Shown here: positions 10,526 to 19,819 of the stretch, one piece after another
How positions within the stretch are numbered: the stretch's first letter is position 1
Layout: the number at the start of each line of letters is the position of its first letter
NCBI RefSeq assembly: GCF_000236785.1
Contig: NZ_AGUF01000055.1
Span: 248,001 to 312,000 of the forward strand
Reading direction: 5' to 3'
DNA from: Achromobacter arsenitoxydans SY8
GTDB lineage: Bacteria; Pseudomonadota; Gammaproteobacteria; Burkholderiales; Burkholderiaceae_B
Length of the DNA stretch: 64,000 bases
The notes under the pieces: model-generated
Databases searched by the model: none
The model's input: only the letters and a program-made list of their open reading frames with translations
What the model was told of the DNA's origin: nothing
Program-made: the position numbers and the translations under genes

Positions 10526-11220
10526 AAGCCGGCTTCCCGGACCCGTCTGGCCAGGGATTCCCGCAATTCCGCATACTTGCGCTGGATGCGGCGACGATTG
10601 AGCCGCTTGCTCCATGCGTACAGCGGAATCAGCGGCATTACGCCGAATCCGTCGATCAGGTAGAGGCCTTTCTTGCCGTCGGCGTTCAGGCCCACCGCGA
10701 TATTGCTGGCGGACATGTCGTGCACCACGACGTGGGCATCGGCCAGGTCGTCGAAGAATTCGTCCAACTGCGCCTTCAGGGCGTCATCGAGCAGGCCTTT
10801 CATGGCCAGGTCGGTCACGGTGGGTGCCATATTGCCGGCTTCGTCGGTGATTTTTTCGACCAGCAGGCCCAGGCCCAGCGAGGTTTGCGCGGCGCCCAGG
10901 ATGCGCGCCATGGGAACCTGCCACACGCCCGAAGGCCGGGTAGTGGTGGTGACGTATTCGGAGAATTCGTTCAGATAGACGCGGTAGGCGCTTTCGCGCT
11001 GATACTGCTTGTACCAGCGCTTGAACGGCCGCTCTTCCAGGAAGATGGCGCGCGCGCGCATGTCCATGACCTTGACCAGCAGGAATGGCGCGTGCGGGTG
11101 CTGGAAGACATGGCGGTCTCCACCCGTGGCAAGCGGCGTTTCGGAATCCAGGTCCAGGGGACCAAACATGGACTGGAACGAAATTGTGGGCCTACTTGGG
11201 GAGCGGTTGACGGGGATCAA
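10522..11220 (-). CDS. YrbL-family protein (PhoP regulatory network, kinase fold)
   Basis: This 232-aa protein matches the YrbL-PhoP_reg family, which has a kinase-like fold. It shows the catalytic-loop-like H-D-M-S-A-S-N-I-A-V and the downstream L-I-D-G-F-G, in which the usual D-F-G/D-F-D aspartate is present. The family is named for E. coli YrbL, a PhoP-regulated gene of unknown substrate. The N-terminus could also begin at an internal Met near 11169 (M-F-G-P-L-D-L). Divergent from rmuC. Confidence 0.8.
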   Translation of the reverse strand: MIPVNRSPSRPTISFQSMFGPLDLDSETPLATGGDRHVFQHPHAPFLLVKVMDMRARAIFLEERPFKRWYKQYQRESAYRVYLNEFSEYVTTTTRPSGVWQVPMARILGAAQTSLGLGLLVEKITDEAGNMAPTVTDLAMKGLLDDALKAQLDEFFDDLADAHVVVHDMSASNIAVGLNADGKKGLYLIDGFGVMPLIPLYAWSKRLNRRRIQRKYAELRESLARRVREAGF

Positions 11221-11335
11221 AGAAGAAGTGCGGTTCCGTGTAGGTGGCCGTCAGTTTAATCCGGTTGCCCTGTCGTGTCTGCCGGATCGCCGCGCATTGT
11301 GGTGAATCTGGCTGGAAGGGGGAGGGCATGGGCCC

Positions 11336-11341
11336 TACAAT
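11336..11341 (+). promoter_or_regulatory. TACAAT -10 element upstream of rmuC
   Basis: TACAAT lies 23 bases before the TTG codon at 11364, with GGAG at 11351-11354 between them. If used, transcription would begin after the upstream in-frame ATG at 11328, which favours the later start. No convincing -35 was seen. Confidence 0.4.
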
Positions 11342-11363
11342 TCGCGCTTTGGAGATGGTTTCC

Positions 11364-12749
11364 TTGAACGACATTCTGCTTTGGGTCGCGGCGGGCGGCG
11401 CGGTGTTGGCCTTTTTGGCGGCGGTGCTGGCCTGGCTGCGGCCGTCCTCGTCCGATGCCCGCCTGGACGCCTTGCTTGAAGGACTGGAACGAACCGAACG
11501 CGCGCTGCGCGCCGACATCGCCGAGGGCCAGCGAGGGTTGCGCAGCGAGTTTGCGGAATCCACGCGCGCGCTCCGGGTGGAACTGTCGCAGTCGCATGGC
11601 GACCTGCGCGCCGGCCTGTCGCGCGACGCTCAGGCTGCACGGGCGGAATCCGCCGAGTCGCTGGCGCGTTTCGCGGCAGGGTTTTCCGAGCAATTGCAGG
11701 GGCTCATCCAGATCAACGAACGGCGCCTGATGGAAGTGCGCGCCACGGTGGATCAGCGTCTGCAAACGCTACAGACGGAAAACGGGGCCAAGCTCGACGA
11801 AATGCGCCGCACGGTCGACGAAAAGCTCCACGCGACGCTGGAGCAGCGCCTGGGCGAATCCTTCCGGCTCGTGTCCGATCGCCTCGAAGCCGTGCACAAG
11901 GGGCTGGGCGAAATGCAGGCCTTGGCGGCCGGCGTCGGCGACCTGAAGCGGGTGCTGACCAACGTGAAGTCGCGCGGCACGTGGGGCGAAGTGCAGCTGG
12001 CCCGGCTGATCGAAGACAACATGACGCCAGACCAGTACGCCAGCAACGTCAAGCCCGTGCCGGGCAGCGACGCGGCGGTCGAATTCGCCATCCGCCTGCC
12101 GGGCCGCGGCGACGGCGGCGCCCCGGTCTGGCTGCCGATCGACGCCAAGTTTCCCAAGGAAGAGTACGAGCGTCTCATGGACGCCCAGGAAGCCGCGGAC
12201 GCCGAAGGCGTCAGGACGGCCGGCGCCGCACTGGGCCGGGCGGTAGAGGTGCAGGCGCGCCTGATCGCCGGCAAGTACATCGCGCCGCCGCACACCACCG
12301 ATTTCGCCATCATGTTCCTGCCCACGGAAAGCCTGTATGCCGAGGTCCTGCGGCGGCCCGGCCTGCTGGACAAGCTGCATGAGCTGCGGGTCAATGTGGC
12401 GGGGCCGAGCAATCTGGCGGCGCTGTTGAACAGCCTGCAGATGGGCTTTCGCACGCTGGCGATCGAGCAGCGATCCTCCGAAGTCTGGCAGGTGCTGCGG
12501 GCCGTCAAGACCGAATTCGGCAAGTTTGGCGAAGCGCTGGCAAGCGTCAAGAAAACGCTGGACACCGCCAGCAACAAGATCGGTCAAACCGAAGTGCGTA
12601 CCCGCGCAATGCTCAGAAACCTGAAAAGCGTGGAAGCGTTGCCCGAAGCCGATGCCATGAGGCTGCTGGGCGGAACGGGCGCGGCGGATCCGGCAGATGC
12701 GGACGACGACGCCGAGGACGGGGGCGCGCCGACCGCGGGCCCGACCTGA
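11364..12749 (+). CDS. rmuC: DNA recombination protein RmuC
   Basis: RmuC proteins limit recombination at inverted repeats and have a predicted nuclease-like domain. The protein has one N-terminal membrane helix (I-L-L-W through W-L-R), a long coiled-coil region (about residues 25-190), then the conserved RmuC core: G-T-W-G-E-V-Q-L, V-W-L-P-I-D-A-K-F-P and F-L-P-T-E-S-L-Y. The start is chosen at TTG 11364 because GGAG lies 9 bases upstream and a -10 element precedes it. ATG 11355 and ATG 11328 (after a purine-rich GGGGGAGGG) remain possible and would add 3 or 12 residues. Confidence 0.88.
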   Translation: MNDILLWVAAGGAVLAFLAAVLAWLRPSSSDARLDALLEGLERTERALRADIAEGQRGLRSEFAESTRALRVELSQSHGDLRAGLSRDAQAARAESAESLARFAAGFSEQLQGLIQINERRLMEVRATVDQRLQTLQTENGAKLDEMRRTVDEKLHATLEQRLGESFRLVSDRLEAVHKGLGEMQALAAGVGDLKRVLTNVKSRGTWGEVQLARLIEDNMTPDQYASNVKPVPGSDAAVEFAIRLPGRGDGGAPVWLPIDAKFPKEEYERLMDAQEAADAEGVRTAGAALGRAVEVQARLIAGKYIAPPHTTDFAIMFLPTESLYAEVLRRPGLLDKLHELRVNVAGPSNLAALLNSLQMGFRTLAIEQRSSEVWQVLRAVKTEFGKFGEALASVKKTLDTASNKIGQTEVRTRAMLRNLKSVEALPEADAMRLLGGTGAADPADADDDAEDGGAPTAGPT

Positions 12750-12862
12750 TCCGCCAAGGCGAAGACGGCGGGCGCGTCCTGGGGGCGGCTTGTTGCCCGC
12801 CCTGACTGCCGATATCCTCATGCTTACGGCATTTCGCCGTCGATCCCAGGAGCATCGCAAGC

Positions 12863-14392
12863 ATGAGCACCGCCGAACGCCATGATTCCTCTTCCCTCGA
12901 CGCGACGGCGCTGGGCGCCGACATCGCCCAGGGGGCCACGACGGCGCTAGCCGCCATGCAGCAGGCGGTGGACCGGGTGGCGGCCCGCAATCCCGCGATC
13001 AACGCGGCTTGCGGCGTGGAGGCGGAGGCCGGCCTGCGCCTGGCCCAGGCGCTGGACGCCGAACTGGCTTCCCTGTCGTCCGAACAGCGCCTGGCGCAAT
13101 TGCGCGACCGTCCGTTCCTGGGCGTGCCCACGCTGCTCAAAGACCTGGCCACGGCCGCCATCGGCCTGCCCAGCGCCATGGGGTCGGTGCTGTACGGCCA
13201 TGTCGAATGGAATCTCGACGCCGAAATCGTCAAGCGCTACCGCCGCGCCGGCCTGATCCCCTTTGGCCGCACCACCAGCGCTGAACTGGGCCTGAGCCCC
13301 ACCACCGAGTCCCCGGCCTATGGCCCTCCCACGCAAAATCCCTGGAAAGCCGGCCATAGCGCGGGCGGATCCAGCGGCGGCGCGGGCGCGGCGCTGGCCA
13401 GCGGCATGGTGCGCATTGCGCATGGCAGCGACGGCGGCGGCTCGATCCGCATCCCCGCATCCTGCTGCGGCGTGCTGGGCCTGAAGCCCTCGCGCGGGTT
13501 GATGCCGCTGGGCCCGCTCAAGGGCGAAGGCTGGGGCGGTTTGGCCACCGAACACATGATGACGCTGTCGGTGCGCGATTGCGCGGCGTCGCTCGACATC
13601 AGCGCGGGCGCGGACGTGGGCGCGCCTTATGCGGCGCCCGCCGGGCCCGCGGACTCCTACCGCGACGTCGTGGCGCGCGTGGCGGCCGATCCCCGATCGG
13701 CCACGCGCCGCCGCATCGCCTTCATCAACACCACATACGAGGGCGCCGCCATCCATCCCGACGTCGCCGCGACGCTCGACGAGGCCGCGCGCTTCTTTGC
13801 CTCGCTGGGGCACGAACTGGTGGAGGCGGCTCCGCCCGTGGGATCCGAGGAAGTCCTGTCCCCCATGCTGCCGCTGATCGCCAGCGCGGCGGCCAACGCG
13901 ATTGACAGCTTCGTGGCCGCGCGCGGCAAGCGCCTGGCCGCCGATGAACTGCAGCCCACGACGCTGGGCGCGCGCGAGTACGCCCGCGCGATCTCCGGCG
14001 CGCAATACGTGGCCTGTGTCGACACCTGCCATGAAATCACCCGGCGCGTCGGCCGCTTCCTGCATCGCGACGGCGCCCAGGGCCATGACCTGTTCCTGTC
14101 TCCGGTGCTGGCGCAGCCGCCCGCGCCCATCGGCCGCTATGCGATGGACAACGCCGACTACCTGGCCTACCGTCTGGGCAAGAAGGGCGTCATCGGCTAT
14201 TCGCCCTTCGCGCCCCTGGCCAACCTGACCGGCATGCCCGCCATTTCCATCCCCTTCGGGATGTCCACTGACGGTCTGCCCATCGGCATCCAGATCATGG
14301 GGCCGCTGGGTTCCGAGGCGCTGCTGCTTGAACTGGCGGCGCAGGTCGAGGCCTTGCGGCCCTGGGCCCTGACGGCGCCCATGGCCAGATAA
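12863..14392 (+). CDS. amidase (amidase signature family)
   Basis: This 509-aa hydrolase has the amidase-signature Ser-Ser-Lys triad: Lys93 (in L-L-K-D-L-A), cis-Ser170 (in A-G-G-S-S-G-G) and nucleophile Ser194 (in D-G-G-G-S-I-R-I-P). The spacing is typical. The substrate cannot be told from sequence; relatives include 6-aminohexanoate-cyclic-dimer hydrolase and other aliphatic or aryl amidases. The ATG at 12863 has AGGAGC upstream. The gene sits between rmuC and an AidB-like dehydrogenase in the same direction, with about 65-110 bp gaps, so it may have its own promoter. Confidence 0.9.
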   Translation: MSTAERHDSSSLDATALGADIAQGATTALAAMQQAVDRVAARNPAINAACGVEAEAGLRLAQALDAELASLSSEQRLAQLRDRPFLGVPTLLKDLATAAIGLPSAMGSVLYGHVEWNLDAEIVKRYRRAGLIPFGRTTSAELGLSPTTESPAYGPPTQNPWKAGHSAGGSSGGAGAALASGMVRIAHGSDGGGSIRIPASCCGVLGLKPSRGLMPLGPLKGEGWGGLATEHMMTLSVRDCAASLDISAGADVGAPYAAPAGPADSYRDVVARVAADPRSATRRRIAFINTTYEGAAIHPDVAATLDEAARFFASLGHELVEAAPPVGSEEVLSPMLPLIASAAANAIDSFVAARGKRLAADELQPTTLGAREYARAISGAQYVACVDTCHEITRRVGRFLHRDGAQGHDLFLSPVLAQPPAPIGRYAMDNADYLAYRLGKKGVIGYSPFAPLANLTGMPAISIPFGMSTDGLPIGIQIMGPLGSEALLLELAAQVEALRPWALTAPMAR

Positions 14393-14458
14393 GGTCCACG
14401 CAGCGATGCGCGCCGCGCGGGCCGGCGGCGCATCGGCCGATCGAAACAGGGAGTTGCC

Positions 14459-16120
14459 ATGTCAGCGTTCGCGACGCATACCGTGCTCAACCAGGTGCCG
14501 CCCCTGGAAGACTATTCCCTGTACGACACCGACCCGGCCCTGCGCGAGGCGGTGCGCCGCGAAGGCGCCGACGCCTGGGCAGGCGACCTGAATGCGCACG
14601 GCGCCTGGCTGGGCCGGGCGCAGACGCTGGCGGCCGGCGCCGAGGCAAACCGCTGCCCGCCGCGCCTGCTGTCCTACGACCGCGCCGGCCACCGCGTCGA
14701 CCGCATCGAATTCCATCCTTCCTGGAACCTGCTGATGGACGGCATCATGGCGCGCGGGCTGCACAGCCGCGCCTGGATGCAGCCGGCTCCGGGCGCCCAC
14801 GCGGCGCGCGCCGCGGCCTATCTGATGCAGGGCCAGGTCGAGGCGGGGACCCTGTGTCCGACCACCATGACCTTCGCCGCCGTGCCCCTGTTGCAGCGCG
14901 AACCGGCTGGGGCGGTGGACTTTGCCGGTCAGTGGCTGCCGGCGCTGTACGCCCGCGAATTCGACGGCAGCGATGCGCCGCTGTCTGCCAAGCGCAGCGC
15001 CCTGATCGGCATGGGCATGACCGAAAAGCAGGGCGGCTCCGATCTGCGCGCTGTCACGACCCGCGCCACGCCGCTGGGTGCGCCGGGGCGCGGCGGCGCC
15101 TACCAGCTGGTGGGCCACAAGTGGTTCTTCTCGGTGCCGCAGGCCGACGCGCATCTGGTGCTGGCGCAGACGGACCTGGGCCTCAGCTGCTTCTTCGTGC
15201 CCCGCTGGATTCCCGACGGTCCGCGCAACGCCGTGCGCGTGCGGCGCTTGAAAGACAAGCTGGGCAACCGCAGCAACGCGAGCGCGGAAGTCGAATTCGA
15301 AGAGGCCTGGGGCGTCATGGTCGGCGAACCCGGGCGCGGCCTGGCGGTGCTGCTGGAAATGGCCGGCGCCACGCGCCTGGACTGTGTGCTGGGCAGCGCC
15401 GCGCTCTTGCGCCAGGCGCTGGCGCAATCGGCGCATCACGCGCTGCACCGGCACGCCTTCGGCAAGGCGCTGATCGACCAGCCCCTGATGCGCAACGTGC
15501 TGGCCGACCTGGCGCTGGAAAGCGAAGCGGCGATGGCCCTGGGCATGCGGCTGGCGCGCGCCGTGGACGAACGCGCCGGTGCGGGCGCGCGGGCCCTGGT
15601 GCGTGTCGGCACGCCCGCCGCCAAACTGTGGGTCTGCAAGCGCGCGGTCGCCGCGGTGGCCGAGTGCATGGAGGTCTGGGGCGGCAACGGCTACGTGGAA
15701 GAGGGGCCGATGCCCCGGCTCTACCGCGAGACCCCGGTCAATTCCGTATGGGAAGGCTCGGGCAACGTCATGGCGCTGGACGTGCTGCGCGCCCTGCAGC
15801 GCGAATCCGAGGCCCTGCCGGCGCTCGAGGCCGAGTTCGCGCGCGCCGCAGGCCAGCACCGGGCGTTCGACGAGGCAGTGGATCGCTGGAAGCAGCTGCT
15901 TGCCGACGGCGCGCAGGCGGAATTCCACGCGCGCCGTGTCGCAGGCGGGCTGGCGCGGCTGTGGCAGGCGGCCTTGCTGATCCAGCATGCGCCGGACGCC
16001 GTGGCGCAGGCGTTCGTCGGCAGCCGCCTGCAGGCGGGCGGGCACATGTTCGGCGAACTGTCCGCCGGCGTCGATACCCAGGCGATCCTGGCAAGGGCGT
16101 GGCCCGCCGCCGCGTGCTAA
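14459..16120 (+). CDS. aidB: AidB-type acyl-CoA dehydrogenase
   Basis: This 553-aa flavoprotein is of the AidB branch of acyl-CoA dehydrogenases, known in E. coli for protecting DNA from alkylation. AidB features include the N-terminal N-Q-V-P-P-L-E-D-Y-S-L-Y-D-T-D, G-M-G-M-T-E-K-Q-G-G-S-D, the flavin-region K-W-F-F-S and the C-terminal G-G-N-G-Y-V-E-E plus W-E-G-S-G-N. Length matches AidB rather than the shorter (about 380 aa) fatty-acid enzymes. GGGAG lies just upstream of the ATG. A DNA alkylation glycosylase occurs elsewhere in the window but is not linked. Confidence 0.9.
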   Translation: MSAFATHTVLNQVPPLEDYSLYDTDPALREAVRREGADAWAGDLNAHGAWLGRAQTLAAGAEANRCPPRLLSYDRAGHRVDRIEFHPSWNLLMDGIMARGLHSRAWMQPAPGAHAARAAAYLMQGQVEAGTLCPTTMTFAAVPLLQREPAGAVDFAGQWLPALYAREFDGSDAPLSAKRSALIGMGMTEKQGGSDLRAVTTRATPLGAPGRGGAYQLVGHKWFFSVPQADAHLVLAQTDLGLSCFFVPRWIPDGPRNAVRVRRLKDKLGNRSNASAEVEFEEAWGVMVGEPGRGLAVLLEMAGATRLDCVLGSAALLRQALAQSAHHALHRHAFGKALIDQPLMRNVLADLALESEAAMALGMRLARAVDERAGAGARALVRVGTPAAKLWVCKRAVAAVAECMEVWGGNGYVEEGPMPRLYRETPVNSVWEGSGNVMALDVLRALQRESEALPALEAEFARAAGQHRAFDEAVDRWKQLLADGAQAEFHARRVAGGLARLWQAALLIQHAPDAVAQAFVGSRLQAGGHMFGELSAGVDTQAILARAWPAAAC

Positions 16121-16159
16121 ATTTCCTGGCTCAAGCAACTTTTCCGCATTTCTACCGCC

Positions 16160-16840
16160 ATGCTCTCCCAGCAAGAACTCAAGCAGCAAGCCGCAGACGC
16201 CGCCCTGGAATTCGTCGAACAGGCCGCCGGCCCGGACGTCATCATCGGCGTGGGCACCGGATCCACGGCCGACCTGTTCATCGACGGCCTGGCGCGTTTC
16301 AAGGGCCGGATCGGCGGAACCGTGGCCAGCTCCGAGCGCAGCGCGGCGCGCCTGGCCGGGCATGGCCTGAAGGTGCTGGACCTGAACGACGTGTCGTCCA
16401 TGCCCATCTACGTGGACGGCGCCGACGAGATCGACGCCAACCTGCACATGATCAAGGGCGGCGGCGGCGCGCTGACGCGCGAGAAGATCGTGGCGTCGGT
16501 CGCTGAGCGCTTCATCTGCATCGCCGACGAATCCAAGCTCGTGCAGACGCTGGGCAAGTTCCCGCTGCCGCTGGAAGTGATTCCCATGGCGCGCGAGTCC
16601 GTCGCCCGCGCGCTGGTCGCGCTGGGCGGCCAGCCCAAGCTGCGTGACGGATTCGTCACCGACAACGGCAACATCATCCTGGACGTGTCCGGGCTGTCCA
16701 TCAGCGATGCGCCCGCGTTCGAGGCCCGCGTCAACAACCTGCCCGGCGTCGTGACCTGCGGCCTGTTCGCCCTTGCCGGCGCCGACGTTGCGCTGCTGGC
16801 CACCCAGAGCGGCATCCGCCGGCTCGACCGCCGTTCCTGA
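16160..16840 (+). CDS. rpiA: ribose-5-phosphate isomerase A
   Basis: This cytosolic pentose-phosphate pathway enzyme interconverts ribose 5-phosphate and ribulose 5-phosphate. It is 226 aa, the usual size. The phosphate-binding G-V-G-T-G-S-T-A, catalytic D-G-A-D-E-I-D and [11 protein letters not shown] motifs are all present, including the active-site Asp, Lys and Glu. It follows aidB by 39 bp. A GC-rich hairpin lies downstream (about 16862-16890) without a U-tract. Confidence 0.95.
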   Translation: MLSQQELKQQAADAALEFVEQAAGPDVIIGVGTGSTADLFIDGLARFKGRIGGTVASSERSAARLAGHGLKVLDLNDVSSMPIYVDGADEIDANLHMIKGGGGALTREKIVASVAERFICIADESKLVQTLGKFPLPLEVIPMARESVARALVALGGQPKLRDGFVTDNGNIILDVSGLSISDAPAFEARVNNLPGVVTCGLFALAGADVALLATQSGIRRLDRRS

Positions 16841-16905
16841 TTTCCGGGTCCGCCCGCGGCGCCCGCCGGCCCGTCTTGCGGGCGGCGGGGCCCCCATTCA
16901 TAATC

Positions 16906-16924
16906 CTGTCACACTTGGGTCATA
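16906..16924 (+). promoter_or_regulatory. possible Pho box upstream of phoU
   Basis: TGTCA (16907-16911) and GGTCA (16918-16922) form a direct repeat with the 11-base periodicity of PhoB-binding sites, about 85 bp before phoU. No good -10 was found at the expected distance, so this is tentative. Confidence 0.3.
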
Positions 16925-17007
16925 ACCTTGCGGGTTGTGCAGGCCCATCTCGTAACCTCTCTCAATTTCGGGGCAATGCAATGAGATCAACCACGCAGGG
17001 AGCCCGG

Positions 17008-17739
17008 ATGACGGAGCATACAAACAAGCAGTTCGACGCCGATCTGGAAAGCGTCCGTTCGCAATTCTTGCAGATGGGCGGCGTGGTGGAAGCCATGATC
17101 CAGGAGGCCATCGACGCGCTGGCCAGCGGCGATCTGTCGCTGGTCGAAAAGGTGCGTGAGCGGGAAAAGGAAGTCAACCGCCACGAAGTTGAGATCGACG
17201 AAAGCATCAGCCGCATCCTCGCCCGTCACCAGCCCACCGCGATCGACCTGCGCATGTTGATGGCCGTATCCAAGATGCTCACCGACATGGAGCGTTCGGG
17301 CGACGAGGCCGAAAAGGTCGCCACCGTCGCGCGCCGCGTCCACGAGGGCGAACTGCGCCATATTCCCGTGATCGAACTGCGCCACATGGCCGCCAACGTG
17401 CGCACCATGCTGCACCAGGCGCTGGATGCGTTTGCCCGCCTTGATCCCATCCTGGCCGCCGCCGTCGTGCGCAGCGACAAGGAAGTGGACAAGGAATGGA
17501 AGGGCGCGCTGCGCCACCTGATCACCTACATGATCGAAGATCCGCGCACCATTTCGCGCGCCATCGACATGATCTTCATCGCCCGCGCGCTGGAACGCAT
17601 CGGCGACCACGCCAAGAACATGTCCGAACGCGTGATTTACATGGTCAAGGGCGCCGATGTGCGTCATACCGGCGTGAAGAACACCGAACGCCTGGCGCGC
17701 GGCGAAGAAGAGTCCGAGGACTCCGCAGACCAGAAGTAA
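17008..17739 (+). CDS. phoU: phosphate signalling complex protein PhoU
   Basis: PhoU links the phosphate ABC transporter Pst to the PhoR/PhoB two-component system and represses the Pho response when phosphate is plentiful. The product is 243 aa, all-helical, with two PhoU repeats. The metal-binding E-R-S-G-D-E-A-E-K-V motif (first repeat) and E-R-I-G-D-H-A-K-N (second repeat) are clear. ATG 17008 with AGGGAG 5 bases upstream gives the conserved M-T-E-H-T start; ATG 16981 is an alternative adding nine residues. No pst or phoBR genes are adjacent in the window. Confidence 0.92.
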   Translation: MTEHTNKQFDADLESVRSQFLQMGGVVEAMIQEAIDALASGDLSLVEKVREREKEVNRHEVEIDESISRILARHQPTAIDLRMLMAVSKMLTDMERSGDEAEKVATVARRVHEGELRHIPVIELRHMAANVRTMLHQALDAFARLDPILAAAVVRSDKEVDKEWKGALRHLITYMIEDPRTISRAIDMIFIARALERIGDHAKNMSERVIYMVKGADVRHTGVKNTERLARGEEESEDSADQK

Positions 17740-17742
17740 GCG

Positions 17743-17771
17743 AAAAACGCTGCCGCCGTTATGGCGGCAGC
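17743..17771 (-). terminator. bidirectional terminator between phoU and phospholipase C
   Basis: Perfect 9-bp stem GCTGCCGCC/GGCGGCAGC (17749-17771) with a five-base loop. On the minus strand it is followed by TTTTT. The phospholipase TAA stop lies inside the loop region. Confidence 0.8.
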
Positions 17772-19711
17772 GCCGCTCCCTGGCATAGCCGGGGATCCGG
17801 CACGCCAGGCTTGCCGCCATCAATGCGTCCCGCCAGCCGGCGCCCGAAGGCCGGCAGCGCGGGCGCCACGACCTCCAGGTCGTACCACCCTTCACAGCCC
17901 AAGTACTTCAGCTCGACCGCGCCGCCCGCGGACACGTGCGCCATGGCGCGCCAGCCGTCCGCCATTCTCGATTCCACCCTGACCGGCTGCGGCGTATCGC
18001 CGTGGTTGACCAGCCGCAGGCGCAGGCCCGATGTCACGGGCACCAGCTGCGCTTCCAGCACGCCGGCGTCCTGCGCATCTCCGCGATACTGCCGGTGAAA
18101 GCCGTCGGGCCCCAGTAGCCACAAGTCATAGGCGCCGCCGCTTCCCAACCGCCAGCCGTCGTCCAGGCGCGCGCCCGCGCCCACGGTGTAGCGCCGCGGC
18201 GGCTGCGTCAGCGCGTGGCGGTCGTAGACATGCAGCACGGCGCCCGCGCTGCCCGAATTGCGCAACGTCAGCCGGTAATGCTCGCCGTCCGCGGTCATCC
18301 GTCCGACGGCCTCCAACGCATAGGGCAGGGGGCAGGCATGGCGGATGCTGTCGGGGTGATGGGGACCCCGGTCGCCCGCGAAGTCGAACGCCGAGGTCAG
18401 GTCGCCCGCCACCGCGCGCCGCCAGGGGCTGATGTTGGGCTCGGCCACACCGAAGCGGGCCTCCAGGAAGCGGATGACGGAGGTGTGGTCGAACACCTGC
18501 GAATTGACCCAGCCGCCGCGGCTCCAGGGTGAAACCACCAGCATGGGCACGCGCGGTCCCAGGCCGAAGCCGCGCCCGTGCAGGCCGGGCGGGTCGTCCG
18601 GGGTCGACGCGCTGGGGCCGTGGCGCGCGTCATGGTATTCGCCGTCGAGGTCGACCGTGGACAGGCCGCCCGACTGGCCGTCGGAGCGCCGGGCCGGAGG
18701 CGCCGGCGGCGGCATGTGGTCGAAGAAGCAGTCGTTCTCGTCGTAGGTGACGAAGAACACGCACCGGCTCCAGGTCTCGGGGTGGCGGGTCAGGATGTCC
18801 AGCACCCGTTCGGTGTAGGCGGCGCCCCGGCCGGGGGAGGAGACTTCGGGGTGCTCGGAGTCCGCCGCGGGCGCGATGATCCACGACACGGCGGGCAGCG
18901 CGCCGTCGGCAACGTCGCGGGCCAGGTCGTCCAGCGTGCGGGTGGACAGCGCCCGGCCGCGCAGGGATGCGCCGGTGGCGGTGTCCGCCTGCTGCTCGCG
19001 GTATTGCCTGAAGCCGGCCAGCGGATTGTCGTTGTAGTTGTCCGCCATGTCCTGGTAGATCCGCCAGTCCACGCCCGCCGCCTGCAGGCGTTCGGGGTAG
19101 GTGGTCCAGGCATAGCCTTCGTCCGCGGGGCCCAGGCGGTCGAACGTGTTTACCAGGGCCGGGCCGCCGGCCAGGCCCTGCGGGTCGTTGGTGCCGGTCC
19201 AGAGGAACAGCCGGTTCGGATTGGTGCCCGCCTGCATCGAGCAGTGGTAGGCGTCGCAAAGGGTGAAGGCGTTCGCCAGCGCGGTCTGGAACGGCACGTC
19301 GGCGCTCCGGTAGGCGCCCATGCCCAGCCGGCTCTTGGCGGACAGCCACTGGTCCATGCAGCCATCATTCCAGGCCCGTTGCGCATCGTCCCAAGTATGC
19401 GGGGTGATGTAGCCCACCGGGATGTCGCTGGCGTATTCCGCCTGCAGCGAATAGGGGCTGCAGCGCGTCTCGCCGTCCGCCTGCGTCATGACGGTGCCGG
19501 TGGCGGTAGGCGCGGGATGCGGATCTGCAAAACCGCGCACGCCGGGCAGCGTGCCGAAATAATGGTCGAAAGACCTGTTTTCCTGCATCAGGATGACGAC
19601 GTGGCGCACGTCTGCCAGCGTGCCGGTCTTGCGATCGGGTTCGATCTGCAGGGCGCGCCTGATGGTGGGGGACGGGGTGCCGGGAATGAACGCGCGCGAT
19701 TCTTCTTTCAT
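17759..19711 (-). CDS. phospholipase C, phosphoesterase family
   Basis: This 650-aa enzyme resembles bacterial phosphatidylcholine-type phospholipases C and acid phosphatases of the phosphoesterase family. The N-terminal V-I-L-M-Q-E-N-R-S-F-D-H-Y-F-G motif contains the catalytic Glu-Asn pair. Later catalytic-type motifs are F-F-V-T-Y-D-E-N-D and V-F-D-H-T-S-V-I-R-F-L-E. Two C-terminal beta-rich repeats (about 440-630) match the PLC C-terminal domains. Relatives carry a twin-arginine signal, but here the frame upstream of ATG 19711 is closed by a TAA and no leader is present, so the product may stay in the cytoplasm. Confidence 0.85.
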   Translation of the reverse strand: MKEESRAFIPGTPSPTIRRALQIEPDRKTGTLADVRHVVILMQENRSFDHYFGTLPGVRGFADPHPAPTATGTVMTQADGETRCSPYSLQAEYASDIPVGYITPHTWDDAQRAWNDGCMDQWLSAKSRLGMGAYRSADVPFQTALANAFTLCDAYHCSMQAGTNPNRLFLWTGTNDPQGLAGGPALVNTFDRLGPADEGYAWTTYPERLQAAGVDWRIYQDMADNYNDNPLAGFRQYREQQADTATGASLRGRALSTRTLDDLARDVADGALPAVSWIIAPAADSEHPEVSSPGRGAAYTERVLDILTRHPETWSRCVFFVTYDENDCFFDHMPPPAPPARRSDGQSGGLSTVDLDGEYHDARHGPSASTPDDPPGLHGRGFGLGPRVPMLVVSPWSRGGWVNSQVFDHTSVIRFLEARFGVAEPNISPWRRAVAGDLTSAFDFAGDRGPHHPDSIRHACPLPYALEAVGRMTADGEHYRLTLRNSGSAGAVLHVYDRHALTQPPRRYTVGAGARLDDGWRLGSGGAYDLWLLGPDGFHRQYRGDAQDAGVLEAQLVPVTSGLRLRLVNHGDTPQPVRVESRMADGWRAMAHVSAGGAVELKYLGCEGWYDLEVVAPALPAFGRRLAGRIDGGKPGVPDPRLCQGAALPP

Positions 19712-19750
19712 GACAGCACTAATACGGCCAACGGTATTTGAATCTTAAGG

Positions 19751-19785
19751 CACCAAACACAAAGCCCCTCGCGAGCGAGGGGCTT
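19751..19785 (-). terminator. terminator of yggX
   Basis: A 10-bp stem (AAGCCCCTCG with CGAGGGGCTT, 19762-19785), four-base loop and, on the minus strand, a T-rich tail (TTTGTGTTT). It lies just after the yggX stop. Confidence 0.8.
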
Positions 19786-19819
19786 GGGGGCGCGTGCCGC
19801 GGGGGGCGACGCGGCGGGA

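Noticed and set aside
11244-11363. N-terminal extension of rmuC from 11244
   Set aside because: It would overlap the divergent promoter region and lies before the -10 element; no family similarity in the added residues.
14462-16897. 811-aa minus-strand frame antisense to aidB and rpiA
   Set aside because: Its translation has no domain, shows the antisense composition bias and overlaps two convincing genes completely.
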